Origin: Trichoplax sp. H2
Lineage: Eukaryota; Placozoa; Uniplacotomia; Trichoplacea
Direction: 5' to 3'
NCBI GenBank assembly: GCA_003344405.1
Contig: NOWV01000204.1
Span: 1 to 64,000 of the forward strand
Length of the DNA stretch: 64,000 nt
The notes under the pieces are model-generated. The model made no database searches, was not told the DNA's origin, and worked only from the letters and a program-made list of their open reading frames with translations. A program made the translations under genes and the position numbers. Positions within the stretch are counted from its first letter, which is position 1. Each line of letters starts with the position of its first letter. This document shows, one piece after another, positions 23,043 through 35,640 of this stretch.

Positions 23043-23960
23043 GATTTCAATTTGTTTTTACTAGTACAGTACGTTTGAATGTGGATAATTTTCGATTGGA
23101 AAGCAATCGGATTGCCTGTAGCTATCCAATGAATGATTGGCTATTTACAATGCCTATAAAGCATAAGAAGGATAGAGCGAAATTAGTTCAACCCTTTACA
23201 GATCGATCCATGTTGTTGGTACAAGTCGATTGGAGAATGAAATGGTATTGTCGTTGTTTGAATCCTAACAAATCAAATCAGCCTCGTTGTCTATACCCTA
23301 CAACGCGTTGTATTAAGCATGGAGCAGATCCATGGTCCTACACTGAACTATGATCCCATTATTCCTAGCCTAAATTACATGCAATTTCAGCAAGATAGAC
23401 AGCAATTGGTTGAAGATTGGATGCGTAAAGTAGAGCATGTTCAACTCCATCTTATCCTATGACTGTATTTGTAGCAGATCGATTCCTGCCTGCTATCATG
23501 ACAATGTATCACAAAGTCCGAACGTCACTATGAATAGGATTGAATGTAAGCAAAGGGATAAATGACAATTCTCCTGGTATAAACGAATTTGACATTGCTT
23601 ACCACACGTTATTGACAAGGAAGGAAAGAGAAAACTGCTTGTTTTCCTCTTTTCCTTTGCACTTTTTCCCTGTGTCCACTTGGAATTTTTCAAAGAGAAA
23701 AAAATTGCTAGGCCAATGTGGCGTACGTAGAGTGACACCCCACACTACCACGGACAATCTCAGTATGATCTCCGAGTCAGCAGCTTGCTGATAACTGGTT
23801 GACCTGCCCAGCGTCCACTGGCGTACAATAGAATACAATAGGGTGAGTGTGTTGCGCTTAGCTTGAAGCACTTCTGTTTTCTGACTGGACTGCACGTCGT
23901 CCACGGAGGACGGACGTATCGAGCGATTGTCTGAGGCTGATCTACTCTACTGTACACTAG
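23043..23960. other. Upstream flank of the formin gene, no gene recognised
   Basis: Start of the divergent interval between the formin (-) and TDRD3 (+). It should contain the formin 5' UTR and promoter. Several open frames are present (for example 23075-23353) but show no motif or splice context, and I do not call them genes. Confidence 0.4.
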
Positions 23961-24800
23961 AATGGTGTTCAGCGTCAACCGGACGGTGTGACGTGATCAG
24001 AGACTTCAACTGGCTGTCAAAGACTGTTCAACGTGGATGAGCGGAGTCAATCGCGCTTGACGACTGACGTTCCAGACCACAGCACTGTACCATCGACGGT
24101 GTGTAGTACAGTAGTACAAAGTACAGTACAGTGGAATGGTGTTCAGCGTCAACCGGACGGTGTGACGTGGTCAGAGACTTCAACTAGCTCTCAAAGACTG
24201 TTCAACGTCGATGAGTGGAGGAGTCAATCGCGCTTCACGACTGACGTTCCAGACCACAGCACTCTACCACGGACAGTACAGTAGAATGGCGTTCAGCGTC
24301 AACCGGACGGTGTGACGTGATCAGAGACTTCAACTAGCTCTCAAAGACTGTTCAACGTCGATGAGTGAGTCAATCGCGCTTCACGGCTGACGTTCCAGAC
24401 CACAGCACGCTACCATCGACAGTGTGTAGTACAGTTGTACAGTACAAAGTACAGTACAGTGGAATGGTGTTCAGCGTCAACCGGACGGTGTGACGTGGTC
24501 AGAGACTTCAACTAGCTCTCAAAGACTGTTCAACGTCGATGAGTGAGTGAGTCAATCGCGCTTCACGACTGACGTTCCAGACCACAGCACTCTACCATGG
24601 ACAGTGTGCAGTACAGTTGTACACTGTACACTGTACAGTAGAATGGGGTTCAGCGTCAACCGGACGGTGTGACGTGGTCAGAGACTTCAACTAGCTCTCA
24701 AAGACTGTTCAACGTCGATGAGCGAGTCAATCGCGCTTCACGACTGACGTTGGACGACTGATGTTCCAGACCACAGCACTTTACCATGGACAGTGTGCAG
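23961..24800. repeat. Satellite-like tandem repeat, five units of 149-180 bp
   Basis: Five near-identical units begin with AATGGTGTTCAGCGTCAACC or a close variant at about 23961, 24135, 24284, 24462 and 24642. Each contains CGGACGGTGTGACGTG, a GTTCAACGTCGATGAG element, CAATCGCGCTTCACGACTG and TTCCAGACCACAGCAC. Length varies mostly in the GTACAGTAC-rich junction between units. The block is much richer in G and C than its surroundings. Confidence 0.93.
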
Positions 24801-24815
24801 TATAGTTGTACACTT

Positions 24816-25312
24816 GTACACGCTACATATCTATTGATTCACTCTTGAATCTTGACACTTTAACCCAGCAACCGTCTGTACCATACTGTCCGTATAGTAC
24901 GTGCAGTACTGTACAGTACTGTAGTAGTGTAGTGTACTGTACTGTCTGTACTACGTTACTGGTACTATGGCAAAATGAAAATCGCGATGACCAAATTTTA
25001 CACTAGTTGTACACCAATGTACACGCTACATGTCTATTGATTCACTCTTGAATCAATCGTCCAGTGCGCAGTAGAGGTCTTTATGGTCTGGTCTACGTAC
25101 AGTACAGTACAGTACTGTACTATGCACACTGTACACTGTACACTGTAGTACTGTACTGTATTACTGTGTACAGTACAGTACTGTAGGATAGTACGTACTG
25201 TACACTGTACACTGTACCGTATACAGTACGTACAGTAGTACGGTACAGTACTGTATATGGTAAAATCACCTTTGTACTGTACTCTACTGCACTGTACATT
25301 GTACAACTTCAC
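24816..25312. repeat. Palindromic GTAC/CTGTAC-rich block with flanking direct repeat
   Basis: Dense, overlapping TACTGTAC, GTACAGTA and CACTGTAC words make almost every part of 24880-24955 and 25095-25300 able to pair with another part. A direct repeat (TACACGCTACAT followed by TCTATTGATTCACTCTTGAA) lies at about 24818 and again at about 25021, about 203 bp apart. It directly continues from the five-unit satellite. Confidence 0.85.
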
Positions 25313-26319
25313 TTGACTGGTGCAGTTGTCGTTGCTGACAGACTGCTGTTACTATCTGCCTAATTTATTCATGCAGAATGGTACATCAACAGTAGGCAGC
25401 CATTGAGTCAACAGGACTAAAATAATTCGAGATTGTCCATTGGATTTCAACGCTTTTTCTAGCATTGAAGTCCAAATATCAATTGATCCAACTTGCTCGC
25501 TTGTCACAGGAATCTTCTGCCTGCAATGCCTGAATTACAAAATGCGTTAGAAAAGAAAGGATGGTAGGACTGCAAATAAGGATAAGAGGATGATTCTTGA
25601 TTTTGCTACGTGTATTGAGCAGTCAGCACATCTTTTAGCATGAGAAGATGAACTATCTCTCATGTTGGCTCTTATTATATTATAAATCAATTCATGTACT
25701 CTACATTACCACGTACAGTATTTAGTAACCTTTATTTTCTAGCCTTGAAAGTAGCTACAGTAGTTGGTGAACTATACATACAGTACAAGGGTATCAACAT
25801 CGTAGTATGCATCAATATGAATCTGATTTCGCAACAATATGATGTTAAAGTAGCTCCAGAGCGTATTCGCAAATAGTCGAATGGATGAATTTCACCTTAT
25901 AATAAAGCTAAATTCTCTAAAGTTTTATTCAGTTTGTTTAAATAAAATAAATTATATCATATGTACAGTATTAGAAATGATGGAGCTCTATCATAGCTTG
26001 AGGCTGCAGTATATTTTGACATACGAGTAAACTGCAGTCTCCAGGAAATAAACTGGAAATAATTTTCATTTTACTCATTGAGCCTCAATCGACTTTGTCA
26101 AAATCGGATCAATCATGAAAGTTGGTGCAAATTTTTGCAACAAGACTTTTTAAAAACCCCCTATTCTTGACCGTTGTCAAAAGTTTACCGACCTTAAATA
26201 CTTACCTATATTTACATTTGCCAAATACGAGTAGATTAAAGTAGAAATAAAGTCTCATCGTTATCTTCTTCATTAAGAATTATAGTTTAACGTTCATCAT
26301 CACATTCATTTGATCTTAG
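25313..26319. other. Upstream flank of TDRD3
   Basis: Probably contains the TDRD3 promoter and first exon. A candidate first coding exon is 25977-26026: ATG at 25977, an open frame and a GTAAAC donor in the phase required by the next exon. It has no recognisable homology, so it is offered only as a possibility. Nothing else was recognised. Confidence 0.4.
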
Positions 26320-29300
26320 GTTCCTTACTCCTGAAGCTATTAAGGATTGCAGTAATGATAACAGAAATGTTTCTGCTGATTCAGTCATCAAAACTGCATT
26401 GGATGTAAGTACGACATATTCAGGTTTTGATGTTTAGATCAGTTTTAGAATTCGATACATCATTTTACAAGTATGCTGCCGTGTTTGTTAGGAGTATGTC
26501 ATTTATTATTGCAATATACATTATTAACTTATACTCGTAATATCTCAATAATAGCTAGATATTCGAGGTATGTGTAAGAAAATTTTACCAGATGGTGTTG
26601 GCAGGAGTACTTCCAATAAGGTCATAATTTTAAGGAAAACAACTCATACACATTACAGTTTGATGTTTTTGCTACATCCTCAATTGATTTGAACTTAATG
26701 ATAATTAATGTTAAATCTAATAAGAGATATATACCGAAGATAATTTAAAGCGCGTTCAATCTGATCAAAAACGCATGGGCTGTGATTAAATGATACACGT
26801 AATCTGATTGATTAATAAGCGATATTGGTCCTGTCATGATACTTCAGAACGTAAATCAACTAAATTTGCGATAAACGCACGATAGTATGCACCAATCTTG
26901 ATCGATAGTACTGTATCAAAGGTGCTTGAATCTACAGTGTATTGTATAGGAAAGAGATTTTCAAATGGTTCCAGCCCTCAACATACTGCTATTTAATCTA
27001 GGAATTTTACATGATGTAGTAGGAGTTGCAGTTTGATTATAAAATAGTAATATCATAACTCTACCATTATACTAATCAACTACTCATAAATGCCAAACAA
27101 ATAGGTTCCGTACCCTCTGGTATTACAAGTTATTAAAATTACAAACATAGCTGCTCCAAGTTCCAATCAAGAATCTCAAACAGCTCCACCGTTATTACGC
27201 ATTCACTTGTCTGATGGACACTCAACATGCACAGCATTAGATATTTCCAGTATCCAGGGCCTTTCGTTAGTCTTATGAAACCGATAAAAATATTGTATAA
27301 ATAACTCAAAGCTAACATACAGTTTAATTTATAATAGGATCATTTCTTGAAATTGTATATGTGTTTTGTTTGTGGTACAGTTTAAAGACCTTTCCTGGTA
27401 CCAAAATATGTTTAAAAGCTGAAGTTCAAGCCAGAAACGGAATGCTATTATTAACCAATGAAAATGCCAAGTTATTAGGTGGAAACGTCGAAAAGTTAAT
27501 ACGGAAAGGCAAAGCGGGCCAGGTTTACATTATATCATTAGAATTATTTGCTATCTGAAGTTCTTAACCTTAAGTAATACGACAAAAGTTAATTTAGAAT
27601 TCCAAAATTTTTGTCGAAATTAACAACTGACTTATTCAACTTGTTAGGCTTTAATTAAAACGTCTAGTGATGGCGGCTCTTCTGGACCTCCAGCATTTAT
27701 TCCTTTTCAAGAATATATCAAGAATAATCCTAATATGGCTAAACAAGAGACTACTAAAGTTAACAGTAGTAATTCCTCTAAAAATTTTAAACAACAGCAA
27801 GGAAATAATCATAATCGAACCGAAAAATCTTATAATAAGGATGCTCGTAGCGGCTACAGTAAAAGTTAGTACATTGGCCTATGTTTAATAGGAATAGTGT
27901 AAAATATGCTACCTTGTTTTACTTAATAGCGCTTGGGTATTTTAAATTATAGATGATAGTAGCCAGAATTGGCGCGATCGCTCAGATCAAGCGACACACC
28001 GTTCTCAAGGTAACTGTAGTAATTACTCGTAATATTTTCTTAGATTTTCGTGACAATGATTATGATCTTAAAACTATAAATAGAATTACTATCGAGAACT
28101 TTTTGTATAGGAGCAAGTAGCCAGGATTCTTCTAGATCTGTGGAAGACACGCGTAAGCGAAATGAGCCTGCCAGAGGTTACATGAGTTCTTATATGAATT
28201 AAACGTTGTTATGACAAAACAATTTTAGCAATTATCCTGTTAATGGTACTATTCGATCCGCATAGAAGTTGATATCCCAGTAATTATATAGGATTCTTCA
28301 GAATGTATTTGAATTAGCCGAAATGCTCAATATCGTATGCCAAAATTTTCGTTAGTAACTGGTAAGTACTGTTCATAGGAGTTGGACCGCCGCGGGGTAA
28401 CGCAAGATCTGGAAAGATGGCACTTTGGAATGCCCTAGATAAGCACTTAAATCTCAAGGGTAAGAGTCGAAGTTCTAAAATACGGTAGTAGATTCCGTTA
28501 CACATTGCTAACATTTCGTTATTATTATTAGTCGAGATTGTGGTAGATTGAGTTATAATGAACAGCAAATTGTATATTTTGTAGACAATGACCGTCAAGT
28601 TGAAGCACGACAACAGGATACGTTCGATGATGGATATGCTAACGATCATGATGATAGTCGACATAGAGGAGGCCAAACACAAAGGCGTGGCCATCGCGGT
28701 AGAGGTTTTGACCCGAACTTTGCTAGTAGGCAGCTGCCACGACAAACGTATCAACAACCTCATCATGACAGCAGAGCCCCCTATGATGATCAGGTTTTAT
28801 AGATAAATTTTGATAGAGATTATTCAATTTTAATATCAACTTCAGTCTTTCTATGTAATACTGATGTATCATCTTTCGTAATAATCAATAGGAACATCGA
28901 TATTATAACAACAGAGGTACCGGATATGGTAGTCATCAACAACCTCATGATGGCAGAGCCCCCTATGATGATCAGGTTTTATGGATAAATTTTAAATAGA
29001 GTTTATTCAATTTTAATATCAACTTCAGTCTTTCTGTACAATGTTGGTGTATCATCAATAGGGACATGGATATTATAACGACAGAGGTACCGGATTTGGT
29101 AGTCATCAACAGCCTCATGATAGCAGAGCCTCCTATGACGATCAGGTTTTATAGATAAATTTTAAATGGAGATTATTCAATTTTAATATCGATTTCAGTC
29201 TTTCTGTACAATGTTGATGTATCATCTATCGTAATCATCAATAGGGACATGGATATTATAACAACAGAGGTACCGGATTTGGTAGTCATCAACAGCCTCG

Positions 29301-29892
29301 TGATAGTAGAGCCTCCTATGATGATCAGGTTTTATGGATAAATTTTAAATGGAGTTTATTCAATTTTAATATCGATTTCAGTCTTTCTGTACAATGTTGA
29401 TGTATCATCTATCGTAATCATCAATAGGGACATGGATATTATAACAACAGAGGTACCGGATTTGGTAGTCATCAACAACCTCATGATGGCAGAGCCTCCT
29501 ATGATGATCAGGTTTTATAGATAAATTTTAAATGGAGTTTATTCAATTTTAATATCGATTTCAGTCTTTCTGTACAATGTTGATGTATCATCTATCGTAA
29601 TCATCAATAGGGACATGGATATTATAACAACAGAGGTACCGGATTTGGTAGTCATCAACAACCTCATGATAGCAGAGCCTCCTATGATGATCAGGTTTTA
29701 TAGATAAATTTTAAATGGAGATTATTCAATTTTAATATCGATTTCAGTCTTTCTGTACAATGCTGATGTATCATCTATCGTAATCATCAATAGGGACATG
29801 GATATTATAACAACAGAGGTACCGGTTCTGGCAATCATCCGCCAAGATCAAGAGGTAGGGGCAGAAGTAATTTCCGACAAAATCGTACTTAG
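26320..29892 (+). CDS. TDRD3: TDRD3-like OB-fold protein with exon-array C-terminus
   Basis: Exons in phase: 26320-26404, 26555-26620, 27105-27265, 27381-27522, 27648-27864, 27953-28009, 28111-28176, 28379-28484, 28532-28793, five 84-nt exons (28892-28975, 29062-29145, 29245-29328, 29428-29511, 29611-29694) and 29794-29892 (TAG). The N-terminal half is the TDRD3 OB-fold region: PLVLQVIKITNIAAPSSN, LLRIHLSDGHSTCTALD, FPGTKICLKAEV and LLTNENAKLLGGNVEKLI align closely with the vertebrate protein. In vertebrates this region scaffolds topoisomerase 3-beta. Exon 28379-28484 (GNARSG, ALWNALDKHL) resembles the conserved LFDFLE-type motif. The rest is low-complexity N, Q, S, R and G. I see neither the UBA nor the Tudor domain present in vertebrate TDRD3. 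The start codon is not certain (candidate exon 25977-26026). It is head-to-head with the formin and tail-to-tail with FANCB. Confidence 0.88.
28892..29892 (+). repeat. Tandem exon array, six units, 183-bp period
   Basis: Each unit contains an acceptor ATCAATAG, an 84-nt exon and a GTTTTAT donor, then an intron of about 99 nt. Exon starts are 28892, 29062, 29245, 29428, 29611 and 29794: first spacing 170 bp, then four spacings of exactly 183. Each full exon is phase 0 on both sides and encodes 28 residues (GHGYYNNRGTGFGSH followed by a QQPHDSRASYDDQ-like half). The sixth copy diverges after GTG and carries the stop. Introns are as similar between copies as exons, so the whole exon-intron unit was duplicated. 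Confidence 0.93.
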
Positions 29893-30934
29893 GACAACGG
29901 CTTTTACAAAGATGATCCTGACATTGGTTGTTGTACATCGATGGAATATTTCAACTTAGTGCATGGTTTCGTAGTTAATGTAATCCAAAATTCAATTCTT
30001 TACGTCGCGTGACTACATCTATTATCGTCACTGTAGTCTGCATAAAATTTTGTCTTCAGCCAGCCAAAAAATTGCAACTGAATCTAATCAATGACACATA
30101 CGCATATTGTTGTGAACCAAATTTTCGTAGCGCAGTTGTTACGCCTTGTGAGCTTAAATTTTGAACAAGCTACTGTTCTGTATATTAACGGAGATAATTG
30201 AACTTTGTCTTGGATGCGAGCACAGCTCTCTCCACTATATCGATACACATGATATAACACATCATGCTATATGTTATTGTAAAGGAATATGACGTGATAT
30301 TACTCTGTACATGGAACGTATTGGCATATCAGCCCATTATATTGAGCAAAACAGTATAGTCTTTTCAAGTACAATTGGCTAATTTTCATTTGTGATCCTA
30401 GATTAAGTTGAAAAAATATTATTATGTAATCATTATTGAAATCACTAATCCTGTACATTAAACAATAACCAAAGACCAGCTTATTCAATTAATGTTTTGA
30501 CGTAATTGAATTTGAGTTACGAATGCGTATCAAGTATGATTGTCATGCTAGGTGGTCCCTCAACGGTCAACGGCAATAAATCATAAATGAGAAGGTATTA
30601 ATTATAACACAATAAATTTATTTTCATGAAGCCAAATACGCAGCTTTTTTTAGCTAGGTATTTTGGGGCATTAAACTAGTAAGTTAATCTAAAGATTCTC
30701 AAGTTCAATAAAATAATCAATCATATTTTAATTCAAGTGTTATAACGGCTGTACAAAAATAGTTTTGTATCATACCGTGTGCTGTTACAAATGTCCCAGT
30801 TAATCAGCTAGTGATGGAATAAGTTATAATTAATTAATTATAAGAAATCTGACTTATTCATTTGTACATTATAACAATTTCAAGTAAGTAATAATAATAT
30901 GTAGATAGATAATTCTATTTGTTACATGCAGTCA
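29893..30934. other. Intergenic between convergent TDRD3 and FANCB
   Basis: The two genes end towards each other. AATAAA occurs near 30610. The stretch should hold both 3' UTRs; no other gene or repeat was recognised. Confidence 0.5.
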
Positions 30935-33900
30935 CTAATCTCGAAATAGTTTTATCAGTTCCGTAAAGATGCAGGCCAATAATATTTTGTCTGTACACTT
31001 TACTAACTGTGAGTCATCATCAATTATTTTTAAGTGGATGTTGGTATTCGGTTTATCATTAGAAGCTTTTAACGCTTGTTGATGAACATTAAAAGACGGA
31101 TTAAGGTAATTGGCAATTGCATCACTAGCAGCTTCAATTACTTTCTTGAAGGATGCACTCTCTAATATTTTAGGCCGTATAAAAGAATCATTTGGAAGGA
31201 ATGATACAACTAGTCGTAGAATTAATGCAAGCAATCTAAAATCCCTGCAAGTGAATGACAAAGTGACGTTAGTTACAAATTTCAAAAATCGAATTACGTA
31301 CATGTTACGATATATATATTAATTGATAAGGGTGGTTAACTATAGGACTACAACAACTAATATCACGTAAGTAATTACCTTGCAAAAATTTTAATATTAA
31401 AAGTTTTGCCATCAGATGTAAATATGGTGAAACGTAAGCCGGATGATCCAACGAGTGTTTTAGACATTGGTAACAGAGTGCTTTGTTTCTTATGATCTGA
31501 TGTTGTCAACGTTTCTTGAAGGTCATGGGACAACTTTAGTTTACCAATCATATTCTCAACGATATCATTGTTGTTGATGTGATTCAGGTGAACTAATAGC
31601 TATTAGAGTTATAAAAATGCATGACAGAATTTTATAATCGAAGCGAACTTAAACGGATACATCAAAAAGCACCAATAGAAATGTACGGAAGGGTGCAATG
31701 TTACTGTACCTCAACTGCAACCTTGTTTATATTAGCTTCTGATAATTTTAAACAACTACAGATTTCGAGCTGAGGACTTGTAGAGTTATGTTTCATAAAA
31801 TCATCAGGTGTCAGTCTTATGGTACCACCGTAACAAACTAAGAAATTTCTAACTGTTTCTTCAGTAAAATCTTGCTTCAAAGCGCATAATATGTCAATGT
31901 CACAATAATCAGTCAATATGAAATTTGGCAATTCCGTTACGGTTACGATTTGAACTTTCGTCCCAGGTTTAATCGAGTTGATTGTATCATCTTCGGTACT
32001 ATTATCGGCTTCAGCAGATATTTTTTGCCTTTTGGCATCTAATTGGCAATGATTCAGTTTTGAAAACTGTTGATTCTATCACTTCATGCAGTTATATTGA
32101 ACTAAGCAGAGTTGAAAAATAATACTTTTTCATTAGCTAATGTTTACCAGAAGGAATTAAAGTTTCTTCAGTCTGTCGAATATTCGGAACGGGTAATGTG
32201 ATCGTTGTTCGGCTTTCGTTATCATTACTTACTAGAACGATTGCTATTGATGAGAGATAGCTAATAGGAAAAGAGAATAGATTTTTATGAGCTGTTGGAT
32301 AATATATATTATTTTATTGAAGGTTTAGATATGATATAATACAGTACCTCTCTGATTTATTGTCTATTTCGAAGGCAATTATAAGTCGATCATCGGTAAC
32401 AGTCCAATGCTTAATAGATATGATAACTTTACCAAGGTTTATTTTCGACGTTTTATTATCATTTGATCCTAATTCTTCAGATCCATCAATCAAGGTAAAC
32501 AAATCTGTAGACTATAAGCAATATTATGAGTCAGTTACATGCGTAATCAGAGACCATTGCAATGTCTTTCATGCACTAGAAACCATGGAAGAGATTTTTA
32601 TACAGTTATGTAAGAAATTTAGAATTATTTTACAAGCTTCATACATCTACGACTGGAGACGGGGGCAACCCGTTTCCTATTTGTGAAACCAGTTGAAGTG
32701 TTTTAGCTGCAAAGTCTTGCTTCTGTTTTAATTTACAGCGTAATTCATGAAGCTGAGCAGCTAGATTCTGTGCAGGTAATGAGATAAATTTAAAATTTTA
32801 AAATCTATTTTAATGTCAGATATCTTTTTAAACTACAACGACCGTTTGGATATAGTTAATATCCGAGGCTGTACCATTGGAATAACCAAATATTTATACC
32901 TGTATCCTAGCATCCAACGCTTTAATTGCCATAATTTGTCCAGGATATTTTACCGACTTACTTTCTGCATGCTCTTGATTGACAGATTCCTAAAAATTTT
33001 CAATAACATTACTAATACATATAGGAGTTAACGTGGTTATAACGTCTTAAATACCTCAGATTTTCTAGAAATGAAGTCATTTAAATCCAGAAGAGCAAAG
33101 TGTTCGTTGAAATTTTTAACCCCTGTGATGTTGTATGTAGCAGGAAAAAATTAGTTAGAAAATAAGAAAATAGACAGTAAGATAACTAAGATGACAATTA
33201 AAGTTATAATAAATTTATAATTAGCAATTATAGGACAAATTTTTTAATAATTTAAACCGATAAAGTTTGAATGGGAGAGAATCTACGCCTAATTACGAGA
33301 ATACATAAAACAAGAAAAGAAAGAAATTTGTTTCCTTTACAAGTATAAAATATAACCTGGATAATCTTCAAACAAGAAAAGAATTTGATCGTGACCAAGA
33401 CCAGCAAAATCGTCTATAAGTACATGCCTAACATTGCTCCTATTTTCAATAATCTACAAAGTTCATTTAGAATAACAATTACTTTAAGTATTGATTTGTT
33501 GGATGATGTTCCTATTCTGCATCTATATCATTTCAAATTGAAAGATAGAATGCAAAGTAGCACCTGCTGAGTTTGATGGTTAATAATGCAAATGTGGTCA
33601 TCAGCAGATTTAATCCATATATAATTATTACCTTCAATCTAATGTGAAAGAATAAGATTGTAAGGCAAAGATAAATGGTAGTTAACATTGTGTTAAAACA
33701 ATGATTTCATCAAGCTGTTGGTACCTAGCTTACCATTACACATGCTACATCTATCGCATTACCGAAAGGAATTTTGTACAGTCTAACAAGCTTAGCATGC
33801 AAGAATTCAACAAGCTGGCATTGACTTGTACAAGCAAAGATGATATAATTTGTATCACTAGTATTCATCCTATTGGCTGTATAGGATTTAGTTAATACTT

Positions 33901-34714
33901 GTAGCTGGTGAAGGTCGGAAACCAACGTAAAGCACGTTAAGATATTGCAATAAATATCAGGAATGATGCTATCTGAATCGAGTACGGTTGGAGTAGTAGT
34001 TTCGATGTTTAAGTTTATTGATTGCAGTTTGTAACATTTCTGTTTTGCTGAAGAAGAGTACGATGGATTGGAACTCATTTCTACTTTACCGATTGCATCT
34101 ATAGGATGTTTGGTATTTAAATTGAACGATTGTAAAAAGCAACAATATCGAGGCAATTGGAGGTCAGTATGACTGGCATGGTCAACAACTGGAGTAGAAA
34201 GTTGACGTTGGCCAAGAAAAGGATTATTTAATTGATGAATCTGGTGTGAGCCATTTTCATGATTAAGATCATGCTTAAGGATAGTTATTGTGGATGAATC
34301 AATAAGATAAATGGAAGGTCCATTCAAGATCGCGATTTGGATATTTTTATCCCACAGAAATTGAGGAATAAACCAACGACGAATCGGTACAAGACGAGGT
34401 TGATCCACCAGCTCAACCTGTATTAGGTAGCATGTTGCTGAAGCATGATCGTTTTGCTGCAATAATGCTAAGTAACATTTTTGAGTGTGCGTTAAGTAAT
34501 CGAGGACATTGTTCGCCGTATTTATTATTTGGCTATGGCAAGAGCTATTTTCCCAACTTAAAGAATAACTTTGGCCATAGCAATTCCACTGGACGCCATG
34601 ATATAATTGAAAACATTGCAACGTAATTTGCACGTTCTTATTGTCGTTTTGATTGAATGTAAAGTGCAGCAAGAATCCACAATAACTTGAAATGAAAGCC
34701 GATGATGGCGCCAT
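30935..34714 (-). CDS. FANCB: Fanconi anaemia core-complex protein FANCB homologue
   Basis: Eleven exons join in phase into an 838-residue protein (human FANCB is 859): 34714-33734, 33638-33564, 33453-33357, 33122-33055, 32989-32954, 32767-32645, 32511-32348, 32260-32148, 32038-31710, 31599-31379, 31244-30935 (TAG). The large first exon starts at the ATG at 34714. It carries an N-terminal beta-propeller-like region with the family signatures ILNGPSIYLID and LYKIPFGNAID. The next exons contain VLIDDFAGLGHDQILFLFED, a very strong match to the human segment, then AAQLHELRCKLKQKQ and IKHWTVTDDRLIIAFEID. The C-terminal part (KVQIVTVTELPNFILTDY, LILRLVVSFLPNDSF) also follows the human order. In vertebrates FANCB forms a catalytic sub-complex with FANCL and FAAP100 that ubiquitinates FANCD2 in interstrand-crosslink repair. 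The assignment rests on these motifs and on length and order; overall identity is low, as is usual for FANCB. Confidence 0.85.
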
Positions 34715-35640
34715 TATAGTAATAGTGATTCTATTTTTCTTCCTGACATTGTTGGATTAGTAAACGATTATTTAAGATATTATTTAGAGCAATATCACGT
34801 AGAAATTCGATGATTACCATGTTTGCATTTCAAATTGTGCATGATTGGGCAATGTGTTGGACTGGCAAGCGTTGCTTGGGTGCTCATTTGTTAGATGACG
34901 TCCGATTGGAGCATTTTGTTGCTATTGCGCATAGCTGTACGAGTATGCTGCCTACGATACACTATAAAGATATTGGCGTTGAGGGTTGTGTGCAAAATGA
35001 CCTGTCACCCTTAGCATAGCCTATCCGAAAGTACTGTATCTAGTGGCAATCCACCCACAGCGTTCAAATGTCTGTTTACCTTATTACAGTATAAGCTGAT
35101 AGACGTTGAAATGTGTTTAGTTTACGTTAGTAAAAGAGAAGACAGTGTGTACATTGTACAGTATATAGTATCCATCTCGTATTCATTGGATGTCGTGATC
35201 TCCATTGGTCCAGGCGCATAGTCAGTGGTGCAATAACTTTAACTGCAGGTTGCGACTTTAGGCCTCAAAGTAAATCTGTAGCACTGTACAAGGTATATTA
35301 ATAGCTGTCAGTTTAGTTTAAGTTTTTATTTCTACTGCACGATATTGTGCATCATAGTGTATAGCGCTGCGTAAAATAAGGATAGCTTCCCATCCCCTAG
35401 ACTGTAATAATGGATATCCGTACTGCACATATAGTTGTCGCTAGAGTCGTTGTTTGCAATCCCTAACCCTTCGAGCTTAGAAGGGATGTATACTGTACAT
35501 TGATACAATATACTGTACTGTACTGCACTTGTATTTTGATTTTAATGCATTAGCAAATCAAGTTAAAGTTATCGTTTTTGATAACCACAGCACATTCTAT
35601 ATTGTACTGAGCTCTTCCATCAGGTCTTCTTACAAGCCTA
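34715..35640. other. Upstream flank of FANCB, no gene recognised
   Basis: Should hold the FANCB promoter. One open frame at 34810-35019 (+) has no motif or splice context. GTACTGTAC-like words recur around 35155-35525. Confidence 0.4.

Noticed and set aside
23075-23353. 92-codon open frame next to the formin start
   Set aside because: No ATG in good context, no homology, and position in the expected promoter/5' UTR.
24033-24284. 83-codon open frame
   Set aside because: It lies inside the five-copy satellite and repeats with the unit; no homology.
25034-25312. 92-codon open frame rich in Y, C, T and V
   Set aside because: Generated by the GTAC/CTGTAC word repeats.
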